The notes: generated by a model from the letters alone, not told the origin. A stretch of 64,000 bases of DNA from Oceanobacillus jeddahensis (GCF_000750635.1 NZ_CCDM010000001.1:744001-808000), one strand, 5' to 3'; numbered from the stretch's first letter, positions 18,501 through 27,829 are shown. Translations and numbers: made by a program.

Positions 18501-19142
18501 ATGAAATTTTTCATTGATACAGCAAATATTGAAGACATTAAAGAGGCAAATAAACTTGGAATTCTAGCTGGTGTTACAACAAATCCAAGCCTTGTAGCAA
18601 AAGAAGGAGTTTCTTTTCATGACCGTTTACGTGAAATTACAGCGGAAGTTTCTGGATCCGTCAGTGCAGAGGTTATTTCTGAAGACGCTGAAGGTATGAT
18701 TGAAGAAGGAAAAGAGCTTGCAGCGATTGCACCAAATATTACTGTAAAAGTTCCTATGACACTTGAAGGTCTGAAAGCGGTTAAAGCATTTAGTGATCTA
18801 AACATCAAAACAAATGTGACATTAATCTTTAATGCGAACCAGGCATTGTTGGCAGCCAGAGCAGGCGCAACGTATGTATCTCCATTCTTAGGAAGATTAG
18901 ATGATATTGGACAAGACGGCATGGAATTAGTAGCCAATGTTGCAGCAATTTTCGATCGTCATGATATTCAAACAGAAATTATCGCTGCATCTATCCGTCA
19001 CCCAGTCCATGTAACAGATGCTGCATTAAACGGTGCGCACATTGCAACGATTCCATTTAATGTTCTATCATCGTTAGTAAAGCATCCATTAACAGATCAA
19101 GGAATTGAAAAATTCTTAGCAGATTGGGATAAACAAAAATAA
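18501..19142 (+). CDS. tal: Transaldolase-like protein (TalC/FSA subfamily, YwjH)
   Basis: A 213-residue short transaldolase. The Schiff-base lysine is in NITVKVPMT, and the start [16 protein letters not shown], the segment [13 protein letters not shown] and [12 protein letters not shown] are all typical. It transfers dihydroxyacetone units in the pentose phosphate pathway, or may act as fructose-6-phosphate aldolase. GGGAGG (18487-18492) precedes the ATG. It follows fbaA as in B. subtilis. Confidence 0.93.
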   Translation: MKFFIDTANIEDIKEANKLGILAGVTTNPSLVAKEGVSFHDRLREITAEVSGSVSAEVISEDAEGMIEEGKELAAIAPNITVKVPMTLEGLKAVKAFSDLNIKTNVTLIFNANQALLAARAGATYVSPFLGRLDDIGQDGMELVANVAAIFDRHDIQTEIIAASIRHPVHVTDAALNGAHIATIPFNVLSSLVKHPLTDQGIEKFLADWDKQK

Positions 19143-19172
19143 TTGCATAGAGTTGGAAAAAATACAGACAAT

Positions 19173-19340
19173 AAGAAAAGCGTTGAAGCAGCAGGCAGCG
19201 GCCCGATTTGTTCAACCAAACATTCAGCAGGGGGTGAAAAAGCAGACTAAGTTCGCAACGTCTGCACCAGCACCGTTTTTTACAACGGGATTGCGCTTAT
19301 CAATACTGTCAGGTTAGTGGATTTTCTTAAATTTAATATG
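19173..19340. repeat. Dispersed-repeat mosaic, left part of the tal-murA2 gap
   Basis: Bases 19183-19236 (GCAGCAGGCAGCGGCCCGAT, then a TTCAACCAAACATTCAGC tail) match, inverted, 33488-33545. Bases 19242-19260 share GCAGACTAAGTTCGC with 32372-32386 and a close form at 59031. These are pieces of the intergenic repeat network found throughout the window. No gene is seen in 19143-19661. Confidence 0.6.
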
Positions 19341-19357
19341 GATAGCTAAAAACTATC

Positions 19358-19522
19358 AAGCGGAGGAAAAACACGGAGACTCCTACGGGAAAGCGCAAAT
19401 GTCTTCGGTGGGGCGAGTAATCGCAGTCCCAGTGGGAAGACCCCGCAGGGAAAAAGTGGTTTTCTTTTTACCAAGGAGGCTGAGCTCAAGCCCGTGGAAA
19501 GCGTAGTGTTTTTCCGGAGCGG
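19358..19522. repeat. Large structured intergenic repeat, copy 1
   Basis: Terminal arms GGAAAAACAC (19365-19374) and GTGTTTTTCC (19506-19515) are complementary. Inside are ACGGAGACTCCTACGGGAAAG (left), a complete small hairpin at 19410-19430, GAAGACCCCGCAGGG, an internal AAAAAG/CTTTTT hairpin near 19450-19475, GGAGGCTGAGCTCAAG and CCCGTGGAAAGCGTAGTG (right). Related copies are at 29590-29760, 37524-37652 and 51764-51884. The family resembles common Bacillaceae intergenic repeats. Confidence 0.8.
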
Positions 19523-19591
19523 TCGCACTAATCTGACAATATTGTTGCGCTTACTCCTTTCATCGTAAACAACGGTGCGCCGGGATCGCCG

Positions 19592-19613
19592 GTGAATGAA
19601 GTTTCACTTTATA
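19592..19613. repeat. Short fragment of the GAATGAAGTTTC repeat
   Basis: GGTGAATGAAGTTTCACTTTATA matches the tail of the repeat seen in full at 32540-32572 and 52024-52056. It lies 49 bases before murA2. Confidence 0.6.
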
Positions 19614-19661
19614 AACAACTTGTGGAGTGTTATCCTACTTCTATAGGAACGAGGTTTTTAC

Positions 19662-20948
19662 ATGCAAAAGTTATTAATTGAGGGTGGGCATGAACTATCT
19701 GGAGAAGTTCACATCAGTGGTGCAAAAAATAGTGCGGTTGCACTATTGCCAGCAGCTATTCTTGCAGATTCGACAGTGACAATTGAAGGATTGCCGGACA
19801 TTTCGGATGTAGACACATTAGGTGAGCTATTAGAAGAAATTGGTGGAACGGTATCTCGGGATGGTCAAGACATGACGATTCATCCAGAGAAGATGATTGC
19901 CATGCCATTACCAAACGGAAGAGTCAAAAAATTACGTGCATCCTATTACTTCATGGGTGCTATGCTTGGAAAATTTAATAAAGCAGTCATTGGTTTACCT
20001 GGAGGATGTTACTTAGGTCCACGTCCAATCGACCAGCATATTAAAGGTTTTGAAGCGCTTGGGGCAGAAGTAACGAATGAGCAAGGTGCTATCTATTTAC
20101 GTGCAAATGAGCTCCGTGGGGCACGTATTTATCTGGATGTCGTCAGTGTTGGGGCTACGATCAATATTATGCTTGCAGCAGTGAAGGCAAAAGGACAAAC
20201 AATCATTGAAAATGCTGCAAAAGAACCCGAAATTATTGATGTTGCAACGTTATTAACCAATATGGGTGCCAAGATTAAAGGTGTTGGAACAGACGTGATT
20301 CGTATCGATGGTGTTCCTTCGTTGCATGGCTGTACGCATACCATCATTCCTGACCGTATTGAAGCAGGGACTTATGCCATTGCAGCCGCTGCGATGGGGA
20401 AAGAAGTTGTCATTGACAATGTTATCCCACAACACATGGAATCTTTAATTGCGAAGCTGCGAGAAATGAATGTTAATATTGAATCGCATAATGATCAATT
20501 GTACATTGCTAGAGCAAATTCTTTGAGTAGTGTGGATATTAAGACATTAGTTTATCCCGGGTTCCCTACAGACCTGCAACAACCATTTACAACATTGTTG
20601 ACACAAGCAGGCCATTCGGGTGTGATTATTGACACCATTTATACTGCGCGTTTAAAGCACATTGATGAGCTCCGCCGGATGAACGCTGAAATAAAAGTAG
20701 AAGGTGGCTCGGTAATTGTTTCTGGCCCTGTTCAATTAGAAGGCGCTAAAGTAAAAGCTAGCGATCTTCGTGCTGGAGCGTCACTAGTGATAGCCGGTTT
20801 GCTTGCGAATGGAGTAACCGAAATTACTGGTTTGGATCATATTGACCGTGGCTATGAGAATTTAACGGACAAGCTTAGTTCTCTTGGGGCAACTATTTGG
20901 AGAGAAGAGATGACGGAATCCGAAATTTATCAAGATCAGAATACGTAA
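19662..20948 (+). CDS. murA: UDP-N-acetylglucosamine 1-carboxyvinyltransferase, MurA2 type
   Basis: A 428-residue enzyme that transfers enolpyruvate from PEP to UDP-GlcNAc, the first committed step of peptidoglycan synthesis. The catalytic cysteine is in [23 protein letters not shown]. The N-terminus has [14 protein letters not shown] and the C-terminus [13 protein letters not shown]. Position between tal and rho corresponds to B. subtilis murAB (murZ). A second MurA gene lies at 50221 in the position of murAA. GGAACGAGG (19646-19654) precedes the ATG. Confidence 0.95.
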   Translation: MQKLLIEGGHELSGEVHISGAKNSAVALLPAAILADSTVTIEGLPDISDVDTLGELLEEIGGTVSRDGQDMTIHPEKMIAMPLPNGRVKKLRASYYFMGAMLGKFNKAVIGLPGGCYLGPRPIDQHIKGFEALGAEVTNEQGAIYLRANELRGARIYLDVVSVGATINIMLAAVKAKGQTIIENAAKEPEIIDVATLLTNMGAKIKGVGTDVIRIDGVPSLHGCTHTIIPDRIEAGTYAIAAAAMGKEVVIDNVIPQHMESLIAKLREMNVNIESHNDQLYIARANSLSSVDIKTLVYPGFPTDLQQPFTTLLTQAGHSGVIIDTIYTARLKHIDELRRMNAEIKVEGGSVIVSGPVQLEGAKVKASDLRAGASLVIAGLLANGVTEITGLDHIDRGYENLTDKLSSLGATIWREEMTESEIYQDQNT

Positions 20949-21009
20949 AAAGCACATTAGCAAAACAAATAAAATTGATACTGCATTTCTGATACGTTAT
21001 TGTCTTCGG

Positions 21010-21029
21010 TGGAACCAATAGCCGTTCCG
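21010..21029. repeat. Diverged small hairpin downstream of murA2
   Basis: GGAAC (21011-21015) and GTTCC (21024-21028) flank CAATAGCC, preceded by TGTCTTCGGT. Copy 1 of the large repeat has the same lead-in (TGTCTTCGGT at 19400-19409) before its own hairpin. It looks like a diverged member with new but still complementary arms. Confidence 0.4.
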
Positions 21030-21068
21030 GTTTATGTCTGCTTTTAAGCATCCTCTTAGAGGAAGAGG

Positions 21069-21118
21069 TATATCATAAAAGAGAAGACTTTTCCTTCTCT
21101 TTTATGATATAGCTTTTT
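21069..21118 (+). terminator. Strong terminator after murA2
   Basis: An 18-bp perfect stem (21069-21086 with 21094-21111) and 7-base loop, followed by GCTTTTTT. It ends the murA2 transcript and leaves rho with its own promoter. Confidence 0.85.
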
Positions 21119-21355
21119 TGTACTTTAGAAAGTATAAAATTTAAAGAATAAAGTACAACGGGCGCTATAGTGCCCACATGGTTTGACGGCTCTTGGCAGA
21201 AAAAAACAGCGTATTTAATAGCTTGAGTAAGTGCAGCAAGGCTGTCGGGTTTGTAAAATATAAAACCGGGTAATAATGAAAATGGACTGGCGAAAGAAAA
21301 ACACAGAAATTCCTGACGGAAAGTTCGATCCCTGGTCTCTTACAAATATAGTTTT

Positions 21356-21393
21356 TTCGAGAACGCATTCAGACTTGCGTTCGAAGCTTTTTT
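21356..21393 (+). terminator. Orphan terminator-like hairpin
   Basis: TTCGA then ACGCA (21356-21360, 21363-21367) pair with TGCGTTCGAA (21376-21385) around a 2-base bulge, followed by GCTTTTTT. No gene ends just upstream, so it may close a small untranslated transcript or be left from a lost gene. Confidence 0.5.
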
Positions 21394-21394
21394 A

Positions 21395-21733
21395 TATAGA
21401 TGTATCATTTTCCTGACTCTTCTTAAACCTCTTAATAAAATAAGGCACATCTTATCAATCCTCAAATAACTTCGATAAGTCTGGAAAGCCAGCGTAATTG
21501 ATACATTTTCTTTTAACTTCAGATGGTATTCGAAAACCATTTACAATATGATCTAAAATTCCTCTATTTTTGACAAAAAAGTCTATTGAATCTTTATTGG
21601 TAAAAGAGTATGATAATAGATGTTTAATAAAGTAAATTAAGACTGACAGCCAAATAGAAAAGAAGTCTTCATTGTGAACGTCTGTAATTATCTAAGACAC
21701 CTGTAACATGTTAAAAGCTTCTAATTGCCTCTG
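21395..21733 (-). pseudogene. Decayed reading frame, unidentified protein
   Basis: On the - strand one frame reads through 21691-21458 without a stop (78 codons) but has no usual start codon. It contains protein-like stretches such as KNRGILDHIVNGFRIPSEVK and INYAGFPDLSKLFED. It is interrupted by TAG at 21692-21694 and by tandem TGA-TAA at 21452-21457, then continues DVPYFIKRFKKSQEN. Such a long open stretch is unlikely in DNA this AT-rich, so I read it as a broken gene. I do not recognise the family. Confidence 0.3.
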
Positions 21734-22178
21734 TTAAACAGAGCAAGTCTTCTTAGTATTCCTTCCATATATAGGACAATCCGTTTTAAATACCGTGATT
21801 AGGATGGTACTTTTAAAATGAGATTTAATACAATCTGAAAAAGAAGTTAACGAGACTTTATACAATATCTGATATATCATTTCTAAAATAAAACAAAAGA
21901 TATCTGCTAAAATAATAAATTACATTTTTAAAAATATATTTTGAAAATACCTTTTAGAGAACAGTACTTTAATGAAGCGGATACAAGACAAGAAGATAGA
22001 GGCAGAATGAGGATAATAAAGTGACGTATAAACAACCTATATGTTATTCAAAAAGGTAGAGGTTTCTTCTCCATCAAATCGTTTTTCTAAAATGTAGTAA
22101 CTGTATGAATAGATGGGATAGAGATTATTCATTCCATCAGAAATATATAAAAGAACCTAGAACAGGCGTGGTGATTTA

Positions 22179-23474
22179 ATGGCAACACTGACAATCTCTA
22201 GTTTAGAGACAATGACATTAAAAGAAATTTATGCACTAGCAAAAGATTATAAAATTTCGTATTATGCGAAGTTGACAAAGAAAGAGTTAATTTTTGCAAT
22301 ATTAAAAGCGCAGGCAGAAAAAGATGGCTTTTTATTTATGGATGGAATCTTAGAAATTATTCCTTCTGAGGGATTTGGATTTCTGCGTCCAATTAATTAT
22401 TCTCCAAGTGCAGAGGATATCTACATCTCTGCTTCCCAAATCCGCCGTTTTGATTTAAGGAATGGAGATAAAGTATCCGGGAAGGTACGGCCGCCAAAGG
22501 AAAATGAACGCTATTATGGTTTGTTGCATGTAGATGCTGTCAATGATGAAGATCCAGATTCTTCAAAGGAACGCGTGCATTTTCCAGCTTTAACGGCACT
22601 TTATCCAAACCGGCCAATTCAATTAGAAACAGAAACAAAGCAATTATCAACACGTATTATGGATTTAATGACACCAGTTGGTTTTGGGCAGCGTGGTTTA
22701 ATTGTTGCGCCTCCTAAAGCTGGTAAGACGATGCTGATTAAAGAAATTGCAAACAGCATTTCGCACAACCATCCGCACGCCAAGTTGATTATTCTGTTAG
22801 TGGATGAGCGACCAGAGGAAGTAACGGACATTGAACGCTCTGTAGGGCCTGATGTCGATGTGGTTTCTTCTACATTTGATGAAGTTCCGGAGAGCCATAT
22901 TAAAGTGTCTGAATTAGTTTTAGAACGTGCGATGCGCCTTGTGGAACATAAGCGTGATGTAATTGTTTTAATGGATAGTATTACACGCTTAGCACGAGCG
23001 TATAACTTAGTTATTCCTCCAAGCGGACGAACGTTATCTGGCGGGATTGATCCAGCAGCTTTCCACCGTCCAAAACGTTTCTTTGGAGCAGCGAGAAATA
23101 TTGAAGAAGGCGGCAGCTTTACCATCTTAGCTACAGCATTAGTAGATACGGGTTCACGAATGGACGATGTCATTTATGAAGAATTTAAAGGTACAGGAAA
23201 TATGGAGCTGCACTTAAATCGGCATCTTGCGGACCGCCGGATTTTCCCTGCTATCGATATTTTACGTTCAGGAACCCGGAAAGAAGAGCTCTTAGTAGAT
23301 AAAGCACATTTGGATAAAATGTGGCTGTTACGCAAAACAATGCAGGATTCTAATGAATTCTTAGACCGCTTCTTAAAACGTATGAAAAATTCTAAGAACA
23401 ACGAAGAATTCCTGCAAATGATGGATGAAGAAATGAAACGAAAAGGAATGAATGCTAATAAAAAGGAAAGTTAA
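22179..23474 (+). CDS. rho: Transcription termination factor Rho
   Basis: A 431-residue hexameric RNA helicase. The N-terminal Rho domain (LKEIYALAKDYKISYYAKLTK) is followed by the cold-shock-like RNA-binding fold with EGFGFLRP, then the ATPase: Walker A APPKAGKT, Walker B region VIVLMDSITRLARAYN, and the R-loop segment PSGRTLSGGIDPAA. The start at 22179 is preceded by a weak GGCGTGGTG, which may limit translation. Position between murA2 and rpmE is as in B. subtilis. Confidence 0.96.
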   Translation: MATLTISSLETMTLKEIYALAKDYKISYYAKLTKKELIFAILKAQAEKDGFLFMDGILEIIPSEGFGFLRPINYSPSAEDIYISASQIRRFDLRNGDKVSGKVRPPKENERYYGLLHVDAVNDEDPDSSKERVHFPALTALYPNRPIQLETETKQLSTRIMDLMTPVGFGQRGLIVAPPKAGKTMLIKEIANSISHNHPHAKLIILLVDERPEEVTDIERSVGPDVDVVSSTFDEVPESHIKVSELVLERAMRLVEHKRDVIVLMDSITRLARAYNLVIPPSGRTLSGGIDPAAFHRPKRFFGAARNIEEGGSFTILATALVDTGSRMDDVIYEEFKGTGNMELHLNRHLADRRIFPAIDILRSGTRKEELLVDKAHLDKMWLLRKTMQDSNEFLDRFLKRMKNSKNNEEFLQMMDEEMKRKGMNANKKES

Positions 23475-23483
23475 TAACTTCTA

Positions 23484-23512
23484 TTGCATTTCATGCCATA
23501 CACTGTTATAAT
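23484..23512 (+). promoter_or_regulatory. rpmE promoter
   Basis: TTGCAT (23484-23489), 17-base spacer, TATAAT (23507-23512). It gives a leader of about 90 bases before the L31 gene, containing GGTGC-TTT-GCATC and a purine-rich GGGACTCAGGG near the ribosome site, which may hold an autoregulatory ribosomal-protein leader. Confidence 0.7.
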
Positions 23513-23609
23513 TTTTCTGTGTGAGTTTAGGTAGGGTGCTTTGCATCACGAACGACTCTTCGAATAACTCTGTTTCCAAGGGACTCAGGGCAAAAAGGAG
23601 TAGAAGAAC

Positions 23610-23855
23610 ATGAAAAATGATATTCATCCAGAGTACAGAAAAGTAGTTTTTCTAGATACTAGTACGAATTACAAGTTCTTAAGCGGATCTACGAAAGAAT
23701 CAGATGAAACAATTGAGTGGGAAGATGGCAACACATACCCGCTATTAAAAGTTGAAATCAGCTCTGATTCACATCCATTCTACACTGGTAAGCAAAAAGC
23801 TGACAAAGTTGGCGGCCGTGTGGATCGCTTTAAGAAAAAATATAACCTTAACTAA
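23610..23855 (+). CDS. rpmE2: Ribosomal protein L31, type B (zinc-independent)
   Basis: An 81-residue L31 with the type B pattern: [46 protein letters not shown]. It has no cysteines, so it lacks the zinc-binding CxxC sites of type A L31. In B. subtilis the rho-tdk locus carries the zinc-containing RpmE and the cysteine-free paralogue (YtiA) is elsewhere under zinc control. Here the cysteine-free form occupies the housekeeping locus. AAAAAGGAG (23593-23601) precedes the ATG. Confidence 0.92.
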   Translation: MKNDIHPEYRKVVFLDTSTNYKFLSGSTKESDETIEWEDGNTYPLLKVEISSDSHPFYTGKQKADKVGGRVDRFKKKYNLN

Positions 23856-23919
23856 TGATCTGATTTACCGGAAATATGCCGGATAAAAAGGATATTTGTA
23901 AGGAATTGAATTCGAAAGG

Positions 23920-23953
23920 ACAGGCAAAATGTCTCATTTTGCCTGTTTTTTTA
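23920..23953 (+). terminator. Terminator after rpmE
   Basis: ACAGGCAAAATG (23920-23931) pairs perfectly with CATTTTGCCTGT (23935-23946) around a TCT loop, followed by a run of Ts. Confidence 0.9.
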
Positions 23954-24121
23954 CTTTTTATGAGATAAAGTATGAAAAATAAGTTATTTTGATTTATCAT
24001 ATAATAATAGAAGAACAAGCTTTTTTAGAGGATAGACGAGAATGCTTCTTGCGTTTTTCATCAAAAAGAGCTTTAACATAAGATACTTAAGTTATACTAT
24101 TCGCGAGAGGAGTTTCTCCAA

Positions 24122-24745
24122 ATGCATATTATGAAGCGAAATGGCTGGGTCGAATTAATTTGCGGGAGTATGTTTTCCGGGAAATCAGAAGAATTAATCC
24201 GTCGTGTCAGAAGAGCGACATATGCACATATAGACGTGTGTGTATTTAAACCAGCTATAGATAACCGTTATGATGAAACGGCAGTTGTTTCCCATGACGG
24301 CAGAACAACGATTGCGAAATCGATTGGGAATGCGGTAGAAATTTTAGATGAAATAAAACCGGATGTAGAAATTGTAGCAATTGATGAAGTACAATTTTTT
24401 AATAACGATGTCATTGATGTCATTGAAGAACTTGTCCGCCGGGATATCCGGGTGATTGTTGCAGGCTTGGATATGGATTTTCGGGGAGTTCCTTTTGAGC
24501 CGGTACCTCAGTTGATGGCCTTATCTGAATCTGTCACGAAATTAAATGCCATCTGCCCGATTTGCGGATCACCAGCAAGCAGAACACAGCGTTTGATTGA
24601 CGGCAAGCCGGCATCCTATGATGACCCTGTTATTTTAGTTGGAGCTTCCGAATCCTATGAGCCGCGCTGTCGTCATCATCATGAAGTGCCGAATAAGCCT
24701 GCGGTAAATATAGTGCAGCGTGTTGTAAAACAAGGAAATAATTAA
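24122..24745 (+). CDS. tdk: Thymidine kinase
   Basis: A 207-residue type II thymidine kinase for thymidine salvage. Walker A is [14 protein letters not shown], Walker B segment VAIDEVQFF, and the zinc site is formed by CPICG and the C-terminal [16 protein letters not shown] (24105-24112) precedes ATG 24122, and the N-terminus [16 protein letters not shown] matches Bacillus Tdk. It lies between rpmE and prfA, as in B. subtilis. Confidence 0.95.
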   Translation: MHIMKRNGWVELICGSMFSGKSEELIRRVRRATYAHIDVCVFKPAIDNRYDETAVVSHDGRTTIAKSIGNAVEILDEIKPDVEIVAIDEVQFFNNDVIDVIEELVRRDIRVIVAGLDMDFRGVPFEPVPQLMALSESVTKLNAICPICGSPASRTQRLIDGKPASYDDPVILVGASESYEPRCRHHHEVPNKPAVNIVQRVVKQGNN

Positions 24746-24749
24746 TAGG

Positions 24750-24786
24750 AAAACTGCCGATTTTTTTATGTTCGGCAGTTTTTTTG
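24750..24786 (+). terminator. Terminator after tdk
   Basis: AAAACTGCCGA (24750-24760) pairs with TCGGCAGTTTT (24772-24782), followed by more Ts. Confidence 0.9.
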
Positions 24787-24846
24787 TACACTAACAATGC
24801 CTGTAGATTGGTCATGTATAAAACATGCCGAGCCTATAGTTTTTTA

Positions 24847-24900
24847 TTTATCACGGAGAACTGTCCGTAAAACTCCCACTGAGTGAGGTTTCATTTTATC
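24847..24900. repeat. Dispersed repeat copy upstream of prfA
   Basis: TTTATCACGGAGAACTGTCC then GTAAAACTCCCACTGAGTGAG and GTTTCATTTTAT. The first part recurs at 32243-32273 and the second part at 32540-32572 and 52024-52056, so this copy joins two modules that are separate elsewhere. Confidence 0.7.
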
Positions 24901-24933
24901 AGCACATATAATTTCTTTGCATCAGAGGTGTAA

Positions 24934-24962
24934 TTGACCCGGATGCTCCCTTATAATATAAT
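24934..24962 (+). promoter_or_regulatory. prfA promoter
   Basis: TTGACC (24934-24939), 17-base spacer, TATAAT (24957-24962). A second overlapping TATAAT at 24952-24957 has too short a spacer. It gives a leader of about 25 bases. Confidence 0.7.
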
Positions 24963-24993
24963 AAGACTGTTATGGAGAAAGAGGTGTATTCTT

Positions 24994-26064
24994 GTGTTAG
25001 ATCGTTTGCAAGCACTGGAAGATCGGTATAATAAATTAAATGAAATGTTAAGTGATCCAGAAGTAATTGGTGATACACAAAAACTGCGTGAATATTCGAA
25101 GGAACAAGCTGGCTTAGAGGATGTTGTTCAAGCTTACCGCGAGTATAAAGAAGTGACATCACAATTAGCAGATGCGAAAGAAATGCTGGAAGATGAATCA
25201 GATAACGAAATGCTGGAAATGGCTAAAACGGAAGTATCTGAACTATCCTCCAAAAAAGAAGAGCTGGAGGAGCGGCTGAAGATTCTTCTGCTTCCCAAAG
25301 ACCCGAATGACGATAAAAACGTCTTTATGGAGATTCGTGGTGCTGCCGGTGGAGATGAAGCGGCTTTATTTGCGGGCGATTTATACCGGATGTATTCGCG
25401 TTATGCAGAAGCACAGGGCTGGAAAATTGACGTGATGGAAGCCAGTTCCACAGGTGTGGGCGGATATAAAGAGATTATCTTTATGATCGATGGCGCAGAC
25501 GTTTACTCGAAATTGAAGTATGAAAATGGCGCACATCGTGTACAACGTGTTCCGGAAACGGAATCAGGCGGCCGTATTCATACCTCTACTGCAACGGTTG
25601 CTGTACTCCCGGAAGCAGAAGAAGTAGAGATAGACGTGCATGAGAAGGATATCCGTGTAGATACTTTTGCTTCCAGCGGACCGGGAGGACAAAGTGTTAA
25701 TACAACGATGTCAGCAGTGCGTTTAACACATGAGCCTACTGGAATCGTTGTATCTATTCAGGATGAAAAATCACAGATTAAGAATAAAGAAAAAGCAATG
25801 AAGGTATTGCGTGCCCGTATTTATGATAAATTTCAGCAGGAAGCTCAAGCAGAGTATGATGAAAGCCGTAAATCGGCGGTTGGGACAGGAGACCGTTCGG
25901 AACGTATTCGTACGTACAACTATCCGCAAAACCGGGTGACAGATCATCGTATCGGCTTAACCATTCAAAAACTGGATCAGATTATGCAGGGTAAGTTGGA
26001 TGAATTTATCGATGCACTTGTGATGGAAGAGCAAGCAAAAAAATTAGAGCAGATTGGTGAATAA
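24994..26064 (+). CDS. prfA: Peptide chain release factor 1
   Basis: A 356-residue class I release factor for UAA and UAG. The stop-codon-reading tripeptide is P-E-T within [13 protein letters not shown], and the catalytic GGQ is in [20 protein letters not shown]. The frame extends upstream to 24934, but GTG 24994 with AGAGGTG (24980-24986) ahead of it gives the normal N-terminus [18 protein letters not shown]. The next gene, prmC, methylates this GGQ glutamine and starts 3 bases after its stop. Confidence 0.96.
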   Translation: MLDRLQALEDRYNKLNEMLSDPEVIGDTQKLREYSKEQAGLEDVVQAYREYKEVTSQLADAKEMLEDESDNEMLEMAKTEVSELSSKKEELEERLKILLLPKDPNDDKNVFMEIRGAAGGDEAALFAGDLYRMYSRYAEAQGWKIDVMEASSTGVGGYKEIIFMIDGADVYSKLKYENGAHRVQRVPETESGGRIHTSTATVAVLPEAEEVEIDVHEKDIRVDTFASSGPGGQSVNTTMSAVRLTHEPTGIVVSIQDEKSQIKNKEKAMKVLRARIYDKFQQEAQAEYDESRKSAVGTGDRSERIRTYNYPQNRVTDHRIGLTIQKLDQIMQGKLDEFIDALVMEEQAKKLEQIGE

Positions 26065-26067
26065 TTC

Positions 26068-26931
26068 ATGACGGAAACAAAAATTTACGAAGTCCTTAAT
26101 TGGGCTTCTCTTTTTTTAGAAAAAGCAAATAGAGAACCAAAAGTTGCTGAGATTTTAATACAGCATCATTTAGGCTTATCTAAGCAGGAATGGCTGCTTT
26201 CTTTACGTAATCCAATATCAGAAGAAAAACATATGCAGATAAAAGCAGATATCAAAAAACATGCAGAAACAGGAATCCCTGTTCAACATTTGACCGGTTA
26301 TGAAGCATTTTACGGCCGTTCCTTCGAGGTGAACAAGAATGTGTTAATTCCGCGGCCAGAAACGGAAGAACTTGTCCTCGCAATAAAGGAATACATTGGC
26401 TCGGAAACAGATCCTGTACGAATTGTTGATATCGGTACAGGCAGTGGAATTATTGCCATTACACTGGCGTTAGAATTCGGAACTGCAGAGGTGTTTGCTA
26501 CAGATATTTCTTCTGAAGCACTCCAAGTTGCCAAGCGTAATGCTGATCAATTAAAAGCGGATGTTTCATTCATGAAAGGCGATTTTTTATCTCCGCTGAT
26601 GAACGAAACAATCCCGTTTGATGTAATTGTTTCCAACCCACCTTATATTGCAAAATCAGAAGCAGTGGAACTTAGTGACACCGTCCGTAATTTTGATCCA
26701 GAACTAGCTCTTTTCGCGGAAGAGGATGGTTTGGCTGCATACTACATGATTATGGCACAAGTGAAAGAGATGCCTTTAAAACAGGGTACACTGCTGGCTT
26801 TTGAAATTGGTCATACACAAGGTAAACGTGTAAAAGAACGCATACAGCACATTTTTCCTGACAGTCATGTGGAAATTAAAAAGGATATAAATGGAAAGGA
26901 CCGAATCATATTGGCAAGTCATTTAAGCTGA
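26068..26931 (+). CDS. prmC: Release factor glutamine methyltransferase PrmC
   Basis: A 287-residue SAM-dependent methyltransferase that methylates the GGQ glutamine of release factors. An N-terminal helical substrate domain precedes the Rossmann fold: SAM motif VDIGTGSGIIAITLALEF, acidic TDISSEAL, and the catalytic SNPPYI. It is co-transcribed with prfA (3-base gap). No terminator follows until the hairpin at the spoIIR ribosome site. Confidence 0.94.
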   Translation: MTETKIYEVLNWASLFLEKANREPKVAEILIQHHLGLSKQEWLLSLRNPISEEKHMQIKADIKKHAETGIPVQHLTGYEAFYGRSFEVNKNVLIPRPETEELVLAIKEYIGSETDPVRIVDIGTGSGIIAITLALEFGTAEVFATDISSEALQVAKRNADQLKADVSFMKGDFLSPLMNETIPFDVIVSNPPYIAKSEAVELSDTVRNFDPELALFAEEDGLAAYYMIMAQVKEMPLKQGTLLAFEIGHTQGKRVKERIQHIFPDSHVEIKKDINGKDRIILASHLS

Positions 26932-26995
26932 TTTTAAATGCCCAAAATAGCGAAAAAATATACGTTGAATTCAAATATATATTTCTATGAAACTT

Positions 26996-27025
26996 GTATA
27001 AGTAAAAATCTCCTTGTCGACACTA
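26996..27025 (+). promoter_or_regulatory. Candidate sigma-F promoter for spoIIR
   Basis: GTATA (26996-27000), 15-base spacer, GTCGACACTA (27016-27025), close to the sigma-F consensus GYATA and GGNNANANTW. spoIIR is a forespore sigma-F gene in B. subtilis. The start point should fall near 27032. Confidence 0.6.
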
Positions 27026-27056
27026 TCTCATAGATAGATGGAAGGGAGATTTTTTT
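27004..27056 (+). terminator. Terminator-like hairpin that contains the spoIIR ribosome-binding site
   Basis: AAAAATCTCC (27004-27013) pairs perfectly with GGAGATTTTT (27045-27054), and the T-run continues to 27056, two bases before the spoIIR ATG. The right arm is the Shine-Dalgarno sequence. The left arm lies between the -35 and -10 of the sigma-F promoter, so only read-through RNA from prfA-prmC would form the hairpin. Confidence 0.7.
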
Positions 27057-27057
27057 A

Positions 27058-27651
27058 ATGAAAAAATTTTGGATGGCAATAGGACTTTTATTTTTATTAT
27101 TATCAATTATTCCCGTGATTAGTGTAGCAAAAGAAATGCAACATAAAGAGCTTGACTATCAGGTTATTCCGGATGAAGCAATTAGACTGCGCATTTTGGC
27201 AAATAGTGATAGTGAGAAAGATCAAGAATTAAAACATAAAGTCCGTGATGAAGTGAACGAGGTAATTACGGAATGGGTGAAAGATATTGATGATATTGAA
27301 GAAGCACGAAAGCTGATTCAGGAAAATCTTCCAGAATTGGAAGAGGTAATTAGGGACACACTAGAAAAAGAAAACAGCGATGAAGATTTTGAACTGGAAT
27401 ATGGGGAGAATGTATCTTTTCCAGCAAAATTATACGGAAACTATCTTTATCCAGCAGGTGAATACGAAGCGATTTTAGTAACAATTGGAGAAGGCTCCGG
27501 TGCTAACTGGTGGTGTGTTCTATTCCCGCCATTATGCTTTTTAGATTTCTTCAACGGCACTTCTGTAGCGAGTGATGAGGTAGAAGAAATAGAAGAGGAA
27601 GAAGAGGTTGAAGTAGAGTTCTTTCTATTTAAATGGTTGGGACTGTCATAG
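27058..27651 (+). CDS. spoIIR: Stage II sporulation protein R
   Basis: A 197-residue secreted signalling protein, made in the forespore, that triggers SpoIIGA to process pro-sigma-E in the mother cell. The N-terminus KKFWMAIGLLFLLLSIIPVIS is a signal peptide or membrane anchor. Family segments are VIPDEAIRLRILANSDSEKDQ and NWWCVLFPPLCFLD. The acidic end (EVEEIEEEEEVEVE) is unusual. The ribosome site AAGGGAG (27042-27048) is inside the hairpin described separately. Confidence 0.93.
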   Translation: MKKFWMAIGLLFLLLSIIPVISVAKEMQHKELDYQVIPDEAIRLRILANSDSEKDQELKHKVRDEVNEVITEWVKDIDDIEEARKLIQENLPELEEVIRDTLEKENSDEDFELEYGENVSFPAKLYGNYLYPAGEYEAILVTIGEGSGANWWCVLFPPLCFLDFFNGTSVASDEVEEIEEEEEVEVEFFLFKWLGLS

Positions 27652-27829
27652 TTTTGTTTAAAGTGACATACACTTGTATTAAAGCGAAACTTTATTTGCG
27701 AATAGATCTTGCGTCAATCAGGAAATGGGCAGTCCGTTTTTCTTATACTTGCCTATTATGCAAAAACAGAAAATGACGGACATGCAAAGTGGGATTAACC
27801 ATCAATATGTAAAGAATGGAGGATAAAAA

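Larger units (their letters stand above)
21119..22178. other. Long gene-free stretch between murA2 and rho
   Basis: Over 1 kb of AT-rich sequence without an intact gene. It holds a decayed frame on the - strand (21395-21733) and a terminator-like hairpin on the + strand (21356-21393). The remaining 440 bases before rho include the expected rho leader, in which I recognise no structure. Confidence 0.6.

Noticed and set aside
21340..21540. 66-codon - strand frame in the murA2-rho gap
   Set aside because: It crosses the terminator-like hairpin at 21356-21385. A different - strand frame over the same DNA has a longer stop-free, protein-like stretch and is reported as the relic.
22619..23173. 184-codon open frame on the - strand inside rho
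   Set aside because: Complement of the well-supported rho coding sequence; Ser/Thr/Ile-rich shadow with no family features.
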